Source: Bradyrhizobium sp. LTSP849
GTDB lineage: Bacteria; Pseudomonadota; Alphaproteobacteria; Rhizobiales; Xanthobacteraceae
Length of the DNA stretch: 64,000 nucleotides
Reading direction: 5' to 3'
Assembly (NCBI RefSeq): GCF_000938255.1
Contig: NZ_JYMR01000034.1
Location: forward strand, 62,001 to 126,000
This document shows positions 17,312 to 26,372 of this stretch, in pieces. The translations under genes were made by a program, and so were the position numbers. The notes below the pieces were generated by a model. It saw only the letters and a program-made list of their open reading frames with translations, ran no database searches and had not been told where the DNA came from. Within the stretch, counting starts at the first letter, position 1. Each line of letters opens with the position of its first letter.

Positions 17312-19768
17312 GTGACCTCATTTCCTCGTGCCGCATGGCGATCTGCCGGTCTGGCCCTCTGCCTGATGGCCGGCCTGTCGATCGGCTGCATCGCCTTGGC
17401 CAAGTCCAATGAGACGGCCGAGGACACTGCTAAGGAACCAGCCAAGCAGGCCGCCAAGGGAACCGCGAAACCAGCCGTCAAGCCAGCGACCACCCAGCCC
17501 GCTAAGGATGCGGCGAAGGGAGCTGCCAAAGGATCGACCAAGGAAACAGGCAAGGAGGCAGCCAAGGGCGCGACCAAGGGAGTAACACCCGCCCCCGCCA
17601 AGGATGCGGCGAAGAAACCTGCCAGCAAGGATGCCGCGAAGGACAAGCCGAAGCCCGCCGCTGCCGCCCCCGCGCCAAAATCCCGACCGGCCGCCAATGC
17701 GCCGGCCACCCAGACCGCGCCGGCGGTGACGGCCACCGTCAAGCCTTCCGCCCCGGCCCCTGCCTCCGCCAGACCTGTTGCAACACCCGTGCTGGCGCCT
17801 GCGACCCGACAGCACGCCGCGCCGCGCAAGCCGGTCACGCCGGCCGCGGTTGCGGCGACCTCGTCGACGTCGCAAGCCGACAAGGACACGCTCGAGAACG
17901 TCATCGAGCTGGTGCGCAAGCGCAAGCCGGGCGACGCCAACAGTTACGCAGATTCGATTTCGGATCCCGTCGCGCGAAAGCTCGCGGAATGGATCATCCT
18001 GCGCAGCGAGGACAATGGCGCGAGTGTTGAGCGCTACCGCGCGTTCCTCTCCGCCAATCCGAGCTGGCCGTCGCAGACCTTCCTGCGCCGCCGCCTCGAG
18101 GCCGCGATGTGGGACGACAGGCGCGACGATTCCGTTGGCTGGTCGTGGTTCGAGAACGAATCCCCTGTTTCGGCCAAGGGCCGCTTCGTACTTGCCAGGG
18201 CGATGCTGGCGCGCGGCGACCGCGCCAATGCCGAACGGCTGGTGCGCGAGGCGTGGCGCAGCGATCCGATGTCGGAAGACACCGAGAACAACGCGCTTGA
18301 CCAGTTTGGCGCCCTGCTGACGCCGGGCGACCAGAAGGCGCGGATGGACACACTGCTCTACGGCAGCGAGACCGAAGCGGCACTGCGCGCGGCAAAACGG
18401 CTCGGCGCCGGCTATGTCGCGCTCGCCAAGGCGCGCATCGCCTCGTTCAAGAAGGCGCCGAACACGCGCGCGCTGCTCGAAGAGGTGCCACGCGAGCTGC
18501 ACAGCGATCCCGGCTTCATCTTCAGCAAGATCCAGCTGCTGCGCCGCGAGGAGAAGTTTGCCGAAGCTGCCCAGCTCATGCTGTCGGCGCCGAAGGATCC
18601 GAACCGGCTCTACAATCTCGACGAATGGTGGATCGAGCGGCGCCTTTTGGCGCGCAAGATGATCGACACCGAGGAATTCCGCAGCGCCTATCTGATCGCG
18701 CGCGACGCGGCGCTGCCCTCACGCGACATTTACAAGACCGAGCAGGAGTTCACGGCGGGCTGGATTGCGCTGCGCTTCCTCAACGATCCCGCCACGGCCG
18801 CCCAGCACTTTGCCCGCATCGGCGTCGGCAGCGTCAATCCGACCACGCTGGCGCGCGCCGGCTACTGGCAGGGCCGCGCGGCGGAAGCCGCGGGCCGCCA
18901 GCAGGAGGCGCGCAACGCCTACGCCCGTGCAGCCGAGCAGTCGACCAGCTATTACGGCCAGCTCGCGCGCGCAAAACTCGGCCTGCCGCAGATCGAGCTC
19001 AACAGCCAGCCGCGGGGGCGCGGCGCCGAACGGCTCGAGATCGTGCGCGCCGCGCAACTGCTGTACGAGCTCGATGAGCGCGAGATCGCGGTGCCGATGC
19101 TCGCCGATATGGGCGAGAACGGCGATCCCGAGGCGCTGACCGGGCTCGGCGAGCTGACCCAGCGCTATAGCGACGCGCGCAGCATGCTGCTGGTCGGCAA
19201 GGCCGCGCTCAATCGCGGGCTGCCGTTCGATTTCTACGCCTATCCCGTCAACGGCATTCCGCAGTTCACGCCGATCGGGCCCGAGGTCGAGCGCAGCATC
19301 GTCTACGCCATCGCGCGGCAGGAAAGCGCGTTCAATCCGGCCGTGGTCTCGCCGGCGCAGGCCTACGGGCTGATGCAGGTGACGCCCGACGCCGCGCGCT
19401 ATGTCTGCAAGCGGCACGGCGGAACCTACGATTTGTCGCGGCTGAAGAACGATTCGGCCTACAACGCCACGCTCGGCTCGGCCGAGCTCGGCGGTCTGCT
19501 CGAGGATTATCGCGGCTCCTACATCATGACGTTTGCCGCCTACAATGCCGGCCGCGGCAGCGTGAAGAAGTGGGTCGACCGCTACGGCGACCCACGCGAC
19601 GCCAAGGTCGACGCGGTCGACTGGGTTGAGCTCATTCCGTTCTCCGAGACGCGCAATTACGTACAGCGGATCATGGAGAATCTTCAGGTCTACCGCGCTC
19701 GCTTCGGCGGCGGCACGCGGTTGCAGATCGAGGCTGATTTGCGCCGCGGCGCCGGCAGCGTGGAATAG
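17312..19768 (+). CDS. Soluble lytic murein transglycosylase with Lys/Ala-rich linker
   Basis: The protein cleaves the MurNAc-GlcNAc bond with 1,6-anhydro ring formation. From GTG 17312 it is 818 residues: a signal peptide (GLALCLMAGLSIGCIALA), then about 150 residues of low-complexity Lys/Ala/Pro/Thr sequence (KEAAKGATKG, KPAAAAPAPK), then an alpha-helical superhelix region like Slt70, and finally a C-terminal SLT domain with the catalytic glutamate E671 in ARQESAFNP, and GLMQVTP, and AYNAGRGSVKKW. A TTG at 17276 is an alternative start. The cysteine in SIGC could make it a lipoprotein, though the lipobox is imperfect. The long linker might span or bind peptidoglycan. Confidence 0.9.
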   Translation: MTSFPRAAWRSAGLALCLMAGLSIGCIALAKSNETAEDTAKEPAKQAAKGTAKPAVKPATTQPAKDAAKGAAKGSTKETGKEAAKGATKGVTPAPAKDAAKKPASKDAAKDKPKPAAAAPAPKSRPAANAPATQTAPAVTATVKPSAPAPASARPVATPVLAPATRQHAAPRKPVTPAAVAATSSTSQADKDTLENVIELVRKRKPGDANSYADSISDPVARKLAEWIILRSEDNGASVERYRAFLSANPSWPSQTFLRRRLEAAMWDDRRDDSVGWSWFENESPVSAKGRFVLARAMLARGDRANAERLVREAWRSDPMSEDTENNALDQFGALLTPGDQKARMDTLLYGSETEAALRAAKRLGAGYVALAKARIASFKKAPNTRALLEEVPRELHSDPGFIFSKIQLLRREEKFAEAAQLMLSAPKDPNRLYNLDEWWIERRLLARKMIDTEEFRSAYLIARDAALPSRDIYKTEQEFTAGWIALRFLNDPATAAQHFARIGVGSVNPTTLARAGYWQGRAAEAAGRQQEARNAYARAAEQSTSYYGQLARAKLGLPQIELNSQPRGRGAERLEIVRAAQLLYELDEREIAVPMLADMGENGDPEALTGLGELTQRYSDARSMLLVGKAALNRGLPFDFYAYPVNGIPQFTPIGPEVERSIVYAIARQESAFNPAVVSPAQAYGLMQVTPDAARYVCKRHGGTYDLSRLKNDSAYNATLGSAELGGLLEDYRGSYIMTFAAYNAGRGSVKKWVDRYGDPRDAKVDAVDWVELIPFSETRNYVQRIMENLQVYRARFGGGTRLQIEADLRRGAGSVE

Positions 19769-20187
19769 CGGCGCCCTCCATCGCTTCGCTACGGAGCGCA
19801 TCGGCAGCAAGCGCCATACTCGCGCCCGCCTCTCCTTTGGTGGAGGAACTCTATAGCTCCGACGTGATCTTCAAACGGGCCTTATCAGGGCACGCCTTGA
19901 GAGCCAAGGGCTGTGCAACCAGATCGGCGAGTGGGTTACCGGGCTATCGGTCAGCCACAGGCGGACCAATTGCGCGTCGGCGCGGGGCTGGCGTGCGGCG
20001 CAGATAAACGCGACGTCAGCAAATTGCGCCTCGGGGTCTACGACGGAGATCGGCGGTCTCGTTTCGAGCCTGATCCCCGCGCCCTCTCGCCTCGCTCGTG
20101 ACGAGTAACCGGAAGCAACCAGCGCACCTGCGCGCCAGTTCTGACCAGACATTCCTGGGAGCGCGAACCGGCCCCGGCAAAAGAAAA
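19769..20187. other. Intergenic stretch between the transglycosylase and the porin terminator
   Basis: About 420 bases. A 93-codon minus-strand frame (19871-20152) exists but has no recognisable motif, no good ribosome-binding site and composition like a GC-driven chance frame, so I do not call it. I see no RNA gene or complete repeat here. Confidence 0.4.
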
Positions 20188-20213
20188 AGCCCCGGCGGTT
20201 TCCCGCCGGGGCT
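20188..20213 (-). terminator. Rho-independent terminator of the porin gene
   Basis: An 11-bp perfect stem (AGCCCCGGCGG at 20188-20198 with CCGCCGGGGCT at 20203-20213) with a 4-base loop lies 25 bases past the porin stop. On the minus strand it is followed by TTTTTCTTTTG. This is the expected strong terminator of a highly expressed monocistronic gene. Confidence 0.88.
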
Positions 20214-20237
20214 CTCTATCAGGTCGTTAGACCGAAC

Positions 20238-21812
20238 TTACCAGTTGCGCTGAGCGCGGAGGAGCAGAACGAGCGAGTTCTGGTCCTTCAGCTCGTAGGC
20301 CGCAATCGGCTTGGCATTCGGGCCGGAGATCGACGTGGTGGTCACGACGCCTGCGTACTTCTGGTCGATGTTGGTCCACGCAAGGTCAGCCGAGAACGTG
20401 AGGTTCTTGACCGGGGTCCAGCGGGTGATGACACCGACCTGGCCGATGTTGAAGTCCGGGTTACAAGACGTAACGCCAGCGGTCAGAGCGATGATGCCAG
20501 CCGGTCCGCAGAGGAACGTCTTGGCACCACTACCGAACTGGGCTTGAGCATACGCACCGTAGATCGCGGTGTTCCAGAAGGGATCCCAGTTGTGGGTGTA
20601 GGCACCACGGAAGCCCCAGGTCTTGACGTTTTCCTGCTGGCTACCCGTGGTGAACGTGGTGTCCGGCGCGGTCACAGCAGCGACGCTGCCATAGGCACCG
20701 GCTAGGCTCGAGGTACCATAGACGGTATACGTGCTGCCCGCCAGGTTCTGGAAGTTGTAGCGGGTCGCACCGTCGGTGTAGACGGCCGACACGTTGATCA
20801 CGTCTCCCGCACCAGTCGGGATGTTCTTGATCGACAGAGCGAGCTGGATCGCCCAACCCCACTTGTCGTCGGGGTGGCCAGTCGGCTCGGTCGCGCCGTA
20901 GTAGGCAACATGGTTGTCATGTGCAGCGACCGACGCCTGGAACAGACCCCAAGCCTGGTCGACACGCAGCATACCGACGAGGTTCGGAGAACGGGTGCCG
21001 CCGATCGCGTTGGAACCAAGCGCCGCACCGGTGACGCCCGAGGGACCAGCAGCACCGGACAGGTTGATGTTGCCGGCCTGCATGTAAGCAGACGGATCTT
21101 CCGCCGAGAACGACGCCGTGATGCCCTGACCGAAGTCAGCGGTGTAGGTGAACTGGAGGATACCAGTGACCGTGCCGCTGCCGCCGACGAGACCGTCGAA
21201 GTTGTTGCCGGGATAGTTGGTCCAGGGCGCGTCGAACTGCGACACGGCCTTACCCATCGTGAAGCCAGCGAACTGGATGAAGGCGTAGTACACGCCGAGC
21301 GAACCGGCCGAAGTGTTGCCGTCGGTGCCGTTGATCGACGAACCAACCAGCGCCGGGGTCGCACCCGAGGTGTTGAGCGCCAGCGTACCGGTATAGGCAG
21401 TCGCGCCCGTAGCGGAGCCAGTGCCCTGATAGCCACCCGTCGTCCACGAGAACACGCCATCGAAGAAGGTACGAACGACGCCGTACTCGGTCGCGGTGCG
21501 CGTGTCGATGTTGAAGTCTTCACGAGCGCGAGCGGTGTAGTAGTTGCTCAGGCGATTTTTTGCGCCCGCGGGAGCGGCAAACTGACCGCTGTAGTCCGAG
21601 TTGGTGTTAATAGCTGCTTCAGCGCGCAGATAACCACCCAGCTTGATACAAGTGTCGGTGCCCGGGATGTAGTAGAAACCCGCACCGTACAGGGAGCAGA
21701 TCTTCACGTATTCGACCGCTTTGGCCTTCACGGGGAGATCGGCTGCCTGCGCTCCGCCCACAGCGAGAAGACCCGCCGCTGAGCCGAGCAAAAGGCTCTT
21801 AACCAACTTCAT
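20238..21812 (-). CDS. Major outer-membrane porin (alphaproteobacterial porin family)
   Basis: A 524-residue general diffusion porin. It begins with a signal peptide (MKLVKSLLLGSAAGLLAVGGAQA) and the typical mature start ADLPVKAKAVEYVKICSLYG, followed by GAGFYYIPGTDTCIKLGGYLRAEA with the two cysteines that are characteristic of this family. The rest alternates beta-strand-like segments rich in Gly, Ala, Thr and aromatic residues, and the last residues are RAQRNW, an aromatic C-terminus recognised by the Bam machinery. The ATG is preceded by GGAGGTTTAAC, a strong ribosome-binding site. Codon choice is biased as expected for an abundant protein. Trimeric 16-strand barrel is inferred from the family. 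Confidence 0.95.
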   Translation of the reverse strand: MKLVKSLLLGSAAGLLAVGGAQAADLPVKAKAVEYVKICSLYGAGFYYIPGTDTCIKLGGYLRAEAAINTNSDYSGQFAAPAGAKNRLSNYYTARAREDFNIDTRTATEYGVVRTFFDGVFSWTTGGYQGTGSATGATAYTGTLALNTSGATPALVGSSINGTDGNTSAGSLGVYYAFIQFAGFTMGKAVSQFDAPWTNYPGNNFDGLVGGSGTVTGILQFTYTADFGQGITASFSAEDPSAYMQAGNINLSGAAGPSGVTGAALGSNAIGGTRSPNLVGMLRVDQAWGLFQASVAAHDNHVAYYGATEPTGHPDDKWGWAIQLALSIKNIPTGAGDVINVSAVYTDGATRYNFQNLAGSTYTVYGTSSLAGAYGSVAAVTAPDTTFTTGSQQENVKTWGFRGAYTHNWDPFWNTAIYGAYAQAQFGSGAKTFLCGPAGIIALTAGVTSCNPDFNIGQVGVITRWTPVKNLTFSADLAWTNIDQKYAGVVTTTSISGPNAKPIAAYELKDQNSLVLLLRAQRNW

Positions 21813-22390
21813 GTTAAACCTCCAAGTTGCTCTTCAGGGAAGGTCACTGACCCGAACGGCCAATTCCCCAACCCCCTTTAAATCACCGCTTTGGCCACCT
21901 TCGCGTCTTCGGACACACCCGCATGAACGCGAGGGACTTAAGCGAAAGACCTAAACGGGACGACCTTGGGATGCCCCCCTCCGTCGCTCGATCACAATTA
22001 CCGAACGTCCTTGCACACACAACAAGAGAACGCTCCGAAACGAGCCAATGGAGCGCGTTTTCCGATGGGTGTTGCACAAATAACACGCAGATGTGATCAA
22101 TCCGCCCGCACAAGGGTTTGAATTTGCTCATGTTTTAGAAGCGGTTCCATTTGCCGTCGAAACTCCCGCCCATTGCCCCCACCAGCGCGAAGCAGCGGTG
22201 TTGCGGTTCTGACGCGATCGAATCGTGGAATCGCCGAGGGACTCACCGGCGCCCGCCACCGCCCGGAGAATCGACTGATCCGGACGCGAGGAGAGCCGCA
22301 GTTTCGCTTCCCGGGGATCAACGCGACCGGTTTGTCGTCCCCTCCCCGACACGGAACAAGCCGCTTACGAACTGATGGCCTGCCGGATGC
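21813..22390. other. Long leader region upstream of the porin
   Basis: These 578 bases lie between the porin start and the 3' end of the TPR gene and contain no frame I would call. They must carry the porin promoter and any regulatory leader. A lower-GC zone near 22010-22090 (on the minus strand CAAATAACAC-like sequence, TTGTTGTGTGTGC) is the most promoter-like part, but I cannot define boxes. Overlapping antiparallel frames around 22100-22400 look like chance frames. Confidence 0.35.
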
Positions 22391-24895
22391 TCACCGGAGA
22401 GCTTGAATGTCGATATGATCCGGCGGCAATCCGGTCTGATGGCGCTGATGCATTGCCTCGTAGGCCGCCTCGAGGTGTCTCGTATAAAGTGCCGCATCAA
22501 ACAGCGGCGTCGTCAGACGGTTCCTTTGCAGCCTCTCGCGAATGCCCTGGAGCTTCTGCCTGTCGCGCGCCAGATCGATTGCGAGCGCTTCATATTCCTC
22601 GCGCGTTCGCGTGATCAATTCAGGCAAGCCAACTGCGTTGAGCAAGCTCGCCGCGACGCGGCCTGCGAAGCTATTTCCAATTTGTGTGACGACGGGCAGC
22701 CCAGCCCACAGCGCATCACTCGCTGTCGTGTGCGCGTTGTAGGGCAGCGTATCCAGGAAAAGGTCGGCAAGGCGATGCCGCGCCAAATGGTCGGCCGACG
22801 ATGAAACGCGCTTTGCAAACACTAGCCGATCCGGATCGATGCCCGCCTCTTTGGCTTCCTTTCGCAAATTCGATTTTGCGATTTCTCCGATATCGGACAA
22901 CCAAAGGACCGACTGCCCGACGCTCCTCAAGATGTTCAGCCAGCAGCCAAAGACCGATCGATTGATCTTGTAGGCGTTGTTGAAACAGCAAAACACCGTC
23001 CATTCCGGCCGCAGATCGTGATCAGCCCGATCGGGCAGCACTTCGCCGATCGCGGGCCCATTGTTGTCGCGCGGCATGAAGCTGCCGGGCAACCGGACGA
23101 CTTTCTCTTCAAAGAACTGACTGTTCGAATCCGGCAGCACGATTTGATCGGCAATGATGTAATTCGACAGTTCCTTGCTCCCGAGGGTTCCCGCGAACCC
23201 GAGGTAATTGACGACGATCGGAGCGGGGCTGGATGCGAATAGCGGCAGCCTGGCATTCTGTGTGTGACCGGCAAGGTCGACAAGAATATCGATCTGCGCT
23301 TCGCTGATCGCCTCCAGGACTTCACTGTCGCTCTTGTGCTCGCAATCGATAAAGCGATGAAAGGACCCTTCCAGTCGCTTGCGCAGATCGCTGTCATCGC
23401 CCGGACCGATCGAGAAGGCGTATGTCTCAAATCGACGAGCGTCGTGTTTCTCAAAAACCCCAGCAGTCAGATACCCGACCGGATGCTCACGTAAATCCGG
23501 TGAAACATATCCGATCCGAATCCTGTCGTGCTGATGGGGTACGCCTCTTGAACCTGCCCTTGAGGATTGCGGGAGCTTTGCAGCCACCCATGCCCTGGCG
23601 CATCGCAGGTGATCATCAGGCGAATCCGTCAATGACAGCAACGCAAAGGGAGAGCTATTGGCCTTCCCGGCCCGTATTGCAGCCGTCAAATGTCCGATCT
23701 CTTCGTCGAGATTCTCCCAATTGCAAAGATTCATCTTTGCATAGAGACGCAACCCCTCGATGCCCTCCAGGTCAGGCCTGATCGATACTGCCTTGTCATA
23801 AGCGGCAAGCGCTCCATCATAGCGCATGAGATCGGTGAAAACATTGCCTCGCCCGACCCACGCTCCATCCAGATCGGACTTGAACGACAGTGCCTTGTCG
23901 AAGGCAGCGAGAGCCTCCTCATAGCGCTTGAGACCCCACAATACGTTGCCTCGACCGAGCCATGCCTCTGCCAGATCCGGCTTGATCGACAGCGCCCTGT
24001 CATAAGCGGCAAACGCCCCATCATGACGCTCGAGCTCGGTAAAGACATTGCCGCGGCCAAGCCACGCTTCTGCAAGGTCAGGCCTGATCGACAGCGCCTT
24101 GTCAAAAGCGGCAAATGCTTCGTCGTAACGTTTGAGATCGCAGAGCACGTTGCCTCGACCAAGCCACGCATTCTCCAAACCAGGCTTGATCGATAGCGCC
24201 TTGTCGTATGCAGCCAGTGCCTCGTCATAGCGCTTGAGACTCCAGAACACATTGCCCCGGGCAACCCACGCACCCTCGACATCGGGCTTGATCGACAGTG
24301 CCTTGTCGTACGCAGCCAATGCCTCGTCATGGCGCTTGAGATCAGCGAGAACGTCACCTCGACCGACCCATGCCTCCTCGAAAGCAGGCTTGGCCGACAG
24401 CGCCTTGTCGTATGTCGCAAACGCTTCGTCATAGCGCTTCAGATTGCGGAAAACATTCCCGCGACCAAGCCACGCAATCTCCAGGTCAGGCTTGAGCGAC
24501 AACGCCTTATCGTAGGCAACGAGGGCGTCCTCGTAGCGCTTGAGCTTCTCGAGGCAATTGCCCTTGCTTGAATATGCGTCGGCAAAGTTCGGATTGAAGG
24601 CAATCGCCTTGTCGAACTGGTCAATCGCCTCCGGATAGTTCCTCGAGAATTCGGCGAGTATCGAACCCCTGTTGTGGTACGACAGGGGATTGCGCGGATT
24701 GACCGCCAATGCGCGCGTAAAATATGCGAGCGCCTCTTGCGGTCGGTTCAGGGCTTTGAGCGCGTATCCATAATTGCTGAGCGCTTCGTCACTGCTTCCA
24801 TTCAGGGCGACAGCCGCCTTGAGATGGACTTCGGCCTCCGAAAATCGACCTTGGACGAGCTTGACGACACCGAGGAGATGCTCGACCTCGAACAC
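22391..24895 (-). CDS. TPR protein with C-terminal O-GlcNAc-transferase-like (GT41) domain
   Basis: The protein has about eleven tetratricopeptide repeats (residues 1-375 from GTG 24895) followed by a GT41 catalytic region of about 450 residues: RIRIGYVSPDLREHPVGYL, IDILVDLAGHTQNAR, NYLGFAGTLGS, the FNNAYKINRSVFGCWLNIL segment with the lysine expected to contact UDP, and FLDTLPYNAHTTASDALWAG. Eight of the repeats are near-identical. The frame is open upstream of 24895 to a TGA at 25019-25021 and that extension also reads like TPR sequence (LQTKFRRAVEAFQAKDL), but it has no ATG, GTG or TTG; see findings. Target protein and sugar donor are not known; OGT-like bacterial enzymes often act on surface or flagellar proteins. 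It stands alone between the porin and a tRNA gene. Confidence 0.85.
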   Translation of the reverse strand: MFEVEHLLGVVKLVQGRFSEAEVHLKAAVALNGSSDEALSNYGYALKALNRPQEALAYFTRALAVNPRNPLSYHNRGSILAEFSRNYPEAIDQFDKAIAFNPNFADAYSSKGNCLEKLKRYEDALVAYDKALSLKPDLEIAWLGRGNVFRNLKRYDEAFATYDKALSAKPAFEEAWVGRGDVLADLKRHDEALAAYDKALSIKPDVEGAWVARGNVFWSLKRYDEALAAYDKALSIKPGLENAWLGRGNVLCDLKRYDEAFAAFDKALSIRPDLAEAWLGRGNVFTELERHDGAFAAYDRALSIKPDLAEAWLGRGNVLWGLKRYEEALAAFDKALSFKSDLDGAWVGRGNVFTDLMRYDGALAAYDKAVSIRPDLEGIEGLRLYAKMNLCNWENLDEEIGHLTAAIRAGKANSSPFALLSLTDSPDDHLRCARAWVAAKLPQSSRAGSRGVPHQHDRIRIGYVSPDLREHPVGYLTAGVFEKHDARRFETYAFSIGPGDDSDLRKRLEGSFHRFIDCEHKSDSEVLEAISEAQIDILVDLAGHTQNARLPLFASSPAPIVVNYLGFAGTLGSKELSNYIIADQIVLPDSNSQFFEEKVVRLPGSFMPRDNNGPAIGEVLPDRADHDLRPEWTVFCCFNNAYKINRSVFGCWLNILRSVGQSVLWLSDIGEIAKSNLRKEAKEAGIDPDRLVFAKRVSSSADHLARHRLADLFLDTLPYNAHTTASDALWAGLPVVTQIGNSFAGRVAASLLNAVGLPELITRTREEYEALAIDLARDRQKLQGIRERLQRNRLTTPLFDAALYTRHLEAAYEAMHQRHQTGLPPDHIDIQALR
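23768..24586 (-). repeat. Eight tandem 102-bp (34-residue) TPR-coding repeats
   Basis: Within the TPR gene, eight consecutive units share the pattern AWLGRGNVxxxLKRYDEAxAAYDKALSxKPDLE. Even the DNA is repeated, for example the antisense string CTCGTCATAGCGCTTGAG recurs at 102-base intervals. Such identity favours copy-number change by recombination or slippage. Boundaries are approximate to within a few codons. Confidence 0.88.
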
Positions 24896-25021
24896 GTTCC
24901 TGGCCGCTTTTGCGATCTGCTGCAGTATTCTTTCCGCTTTGACCAGATCCTTGGCCTGAAAGGCTTCGACGGCACGTCGAAATTTGGTCTGCAGTTCACC
25001 GCCAAGCCCATTCCTCCCTCA

Positions 25022-25436
25022 GATCATCCGGTCAAATACCGCAACCGGTTCGGCGACGCCACAAAGCCGAGTTTGGCTTGTGGGAGCAGTTGGCAGCAGC
25101 TTGGTTACGCGCGGCAGCCCTTATGCCCCGGCCATCCGCAAGCCCATAGTACTGAACTACCCATCATATCTTGCAGCGCAAAGCGAGGGCAGCAGGAAAA
25201 ATTCAACAAATTCAACCGCTTGATTCGATCGAGATACCGTCCTCTGGGGAGCCATCCTTGTCGTCCGTGCCAGACGTTTCAGTTCTGGGCCCACTGTTTC
25301 GGCATCAAGTCCTCAACCGGAAGGCAAATCGTCTCTATTGGCGCGCATGACTGCGGAAATCGTTGGGAATATTCGAGCGAAAACACACGCTTCGAAATTG
25401 ACCAGCCCAAGTAATTAGATGCATAAGGCTCGCACC
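25022..25436. other. Intergenic region between the TPR gene and tRNA-Ser
   Basis: About 415 bases with no protein frame I would defend and no recognisable repeat. The GC content is visibly lower than in neighbouring core genes, especially after 25180. The tRNA promoter must lie near its right end, but I cannot place it securely. Confidence 0.35.
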
Positions 25437-25529
25437 GGAGAGGTGGCCGAGTGGCTGAAGGCAACGCTTTGCTAAAGCGTCATACGGTCTCAAGCTGTAT
25501 CGAGGGTTCGAATCCCTCCCTCTCCGCCA
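25437..25529 (+). tRNA. tRNA-Ser (anticodon GCT)
   Basis: A complete 93-base cloverleaf can be read. The acceptor stem pairs GGAGAGG (25437-25443) with CCTCTCC (25519-25525), followed by discriminator G and an encoded CCA (25527-25529). The D arm has GGCCGAGTGGCTGAAGGC, the anticodon arm is ACGCTTTGCTAAAGCGT with anticodon GCT, a long variable arm (class II, as serine tRNAs have) comes next, and the T arm contains GGGTTCGAATCCC. It decodes AGC and AGT. Confidence 0.96.
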
Positions 25530-25826
25530 CCCCACCCGCAGAATCAAGGTCTCGGCGTTCTTTCGCGTGAAAGCGATCGTGAAGCCGGCGCGACAGCCTG
25601 GCGCAAGGATCCGCACGGCTGAACTCGGCCCGATTCGCGCTCTCTTTATATATGTGTGCCCGCATCCGGCGGCAGGAATGCCATATCGGCACGCCTCGCC
25701 CGTTCCCCGGGTCATTCTTGTCAGTGTCGCTCCTACCGCGCGGGTCTAGTGGCGGCCCGACGCAGGAACTTGCCTTGGAGCAACCGGATCGCCCCGTACA
25801 ACACAGGGCCCGATGCGATTGTCAGC
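25530..25826. other. Intergenic region after tRNA-Ser
   Basis: 297 bases with no gene called. No direct repeat of the tRNA 3' end is visible here that would mark an integration site. A minus-strand frame crossing the tRNA is spurious. Confidence 0.35.
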
Positions 25827-26093
25827 TCAGTGCGTGGAGACCCACGCCCTCGCGTCGCGCTGCGCGGCCGAGATTTCGGCGTCCGACATCTGCCCGGCCA
25901 CTTCCTGGCGCAACGTGACGGCGTCCTTGCGGCCCTTCAGCGCGGCAAGGTTGAACCATTTATGCGCGGCGACGAGATCGACGAGGCCGGAACGACCGCT
26001 CGCCCAATACATCCCGCGCTCGAACAGCACGTCAGACAGCGCGCCCGCGTCGATCGCCGTCGCCGTCTCCAGATCGAAAGTACCCTGAAACAC
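25827..26093 (-). CDS. Small Sel1-repeat-like protein
   Basis: The 88-residue product contains one Sel1/TPR-like helical hairpin, VAAHKWFNLAALKGRKDA, followed by the segment QMSDAEISAAQRDARAW that often closes such units in alphaproteobacterial proteins. GTG 26093 is preceded by AAAGGGG at a suitable distance, so the start is well supported despite no ATG. No signal peptide, so cytoplasmic. Sel1-like repeats mediate protein contacts; the partner is unknown. It is a stand-alone gene near the tRNA. Confidence 0.75.
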   Translation of the reverse strand: MFQGTFDLETATAIDAGALSDVLFERGMYWASGRSGLVDLVAAHKWFNLAALKGRKDAVTLRQEVAGQMSDAEISAAQRDARAWVSTH

Positions 26094-26213
26094 AACGCAT
26101 CCCCTTTTTCTTATGCCGCCTCGTCCCCCGAGCGCGGCTCCCGTCCAATTGACTGTTCAACTCATCCCCGAGTCTTCTTGCCCATGCCGTTTGCCGGCTT
26201 GTTGGAGGTGATG

Positions 26214-26372
26214 ATGGCGGGCAAATTTGAATGGCAGTTTAAGTATCGCGATGAAGCAGACGTAAACGCGCGGGCGCAACGTTCGCGAAAGGAATGCAAG
26301 AAGCTGCCGTTTTCCAAGCACTTCTGCGATTCGTCAGATTTGGTTTACCGTGAGATTTTCGGACTACGATAA
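26214..26372 (+). CDS. Possible small protein, unknown
   Basis: A 52-residue frame, MAGKFEWQFKYRDEADVNAR onwards, with a clear ribosome-binding site (TTGGAGGTGATG just before). The product is charged, contains KECKKLPFSKHFCDSSDL with two cysteines, and has no membrane segment. The double ATG (26211 and 26214) leaves the start open by one residue. I do not recognise it; the support is the ribosome-binding site and natural-looking amino-acid composition. Confidence 0.45.
   Translation: MAGKFEWQFKYRDEADVNARAQRSRKECKKLPFSKHFCDSSDLVYREIFGLR

Noticed and set aside
16180..17940. Extension of dapA by 290 codons upstream
   Set aside because: The conserved DapA start at 17070 has an excellent ribosome-binding site; the extension is antisense to the transglycosylase gene.
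19871..20152. 93-codon minus-strand frame between the transglycosylase and porin
   Set aside because: No ribosome-binding site, motif or convincing composition.
23768..24586. Regularly spaced repeats resembling a CRISPR array
   Set aside because: The 102-bp period is in frame and encodes TPR units; no spacers and no cas genes.
25437..25529. tRNA-Ser as an integrase attachment site
   Set aside because: No direct repeat of the tRNA 3' end and no integrase are visible in the window, so only a suspicion remains.
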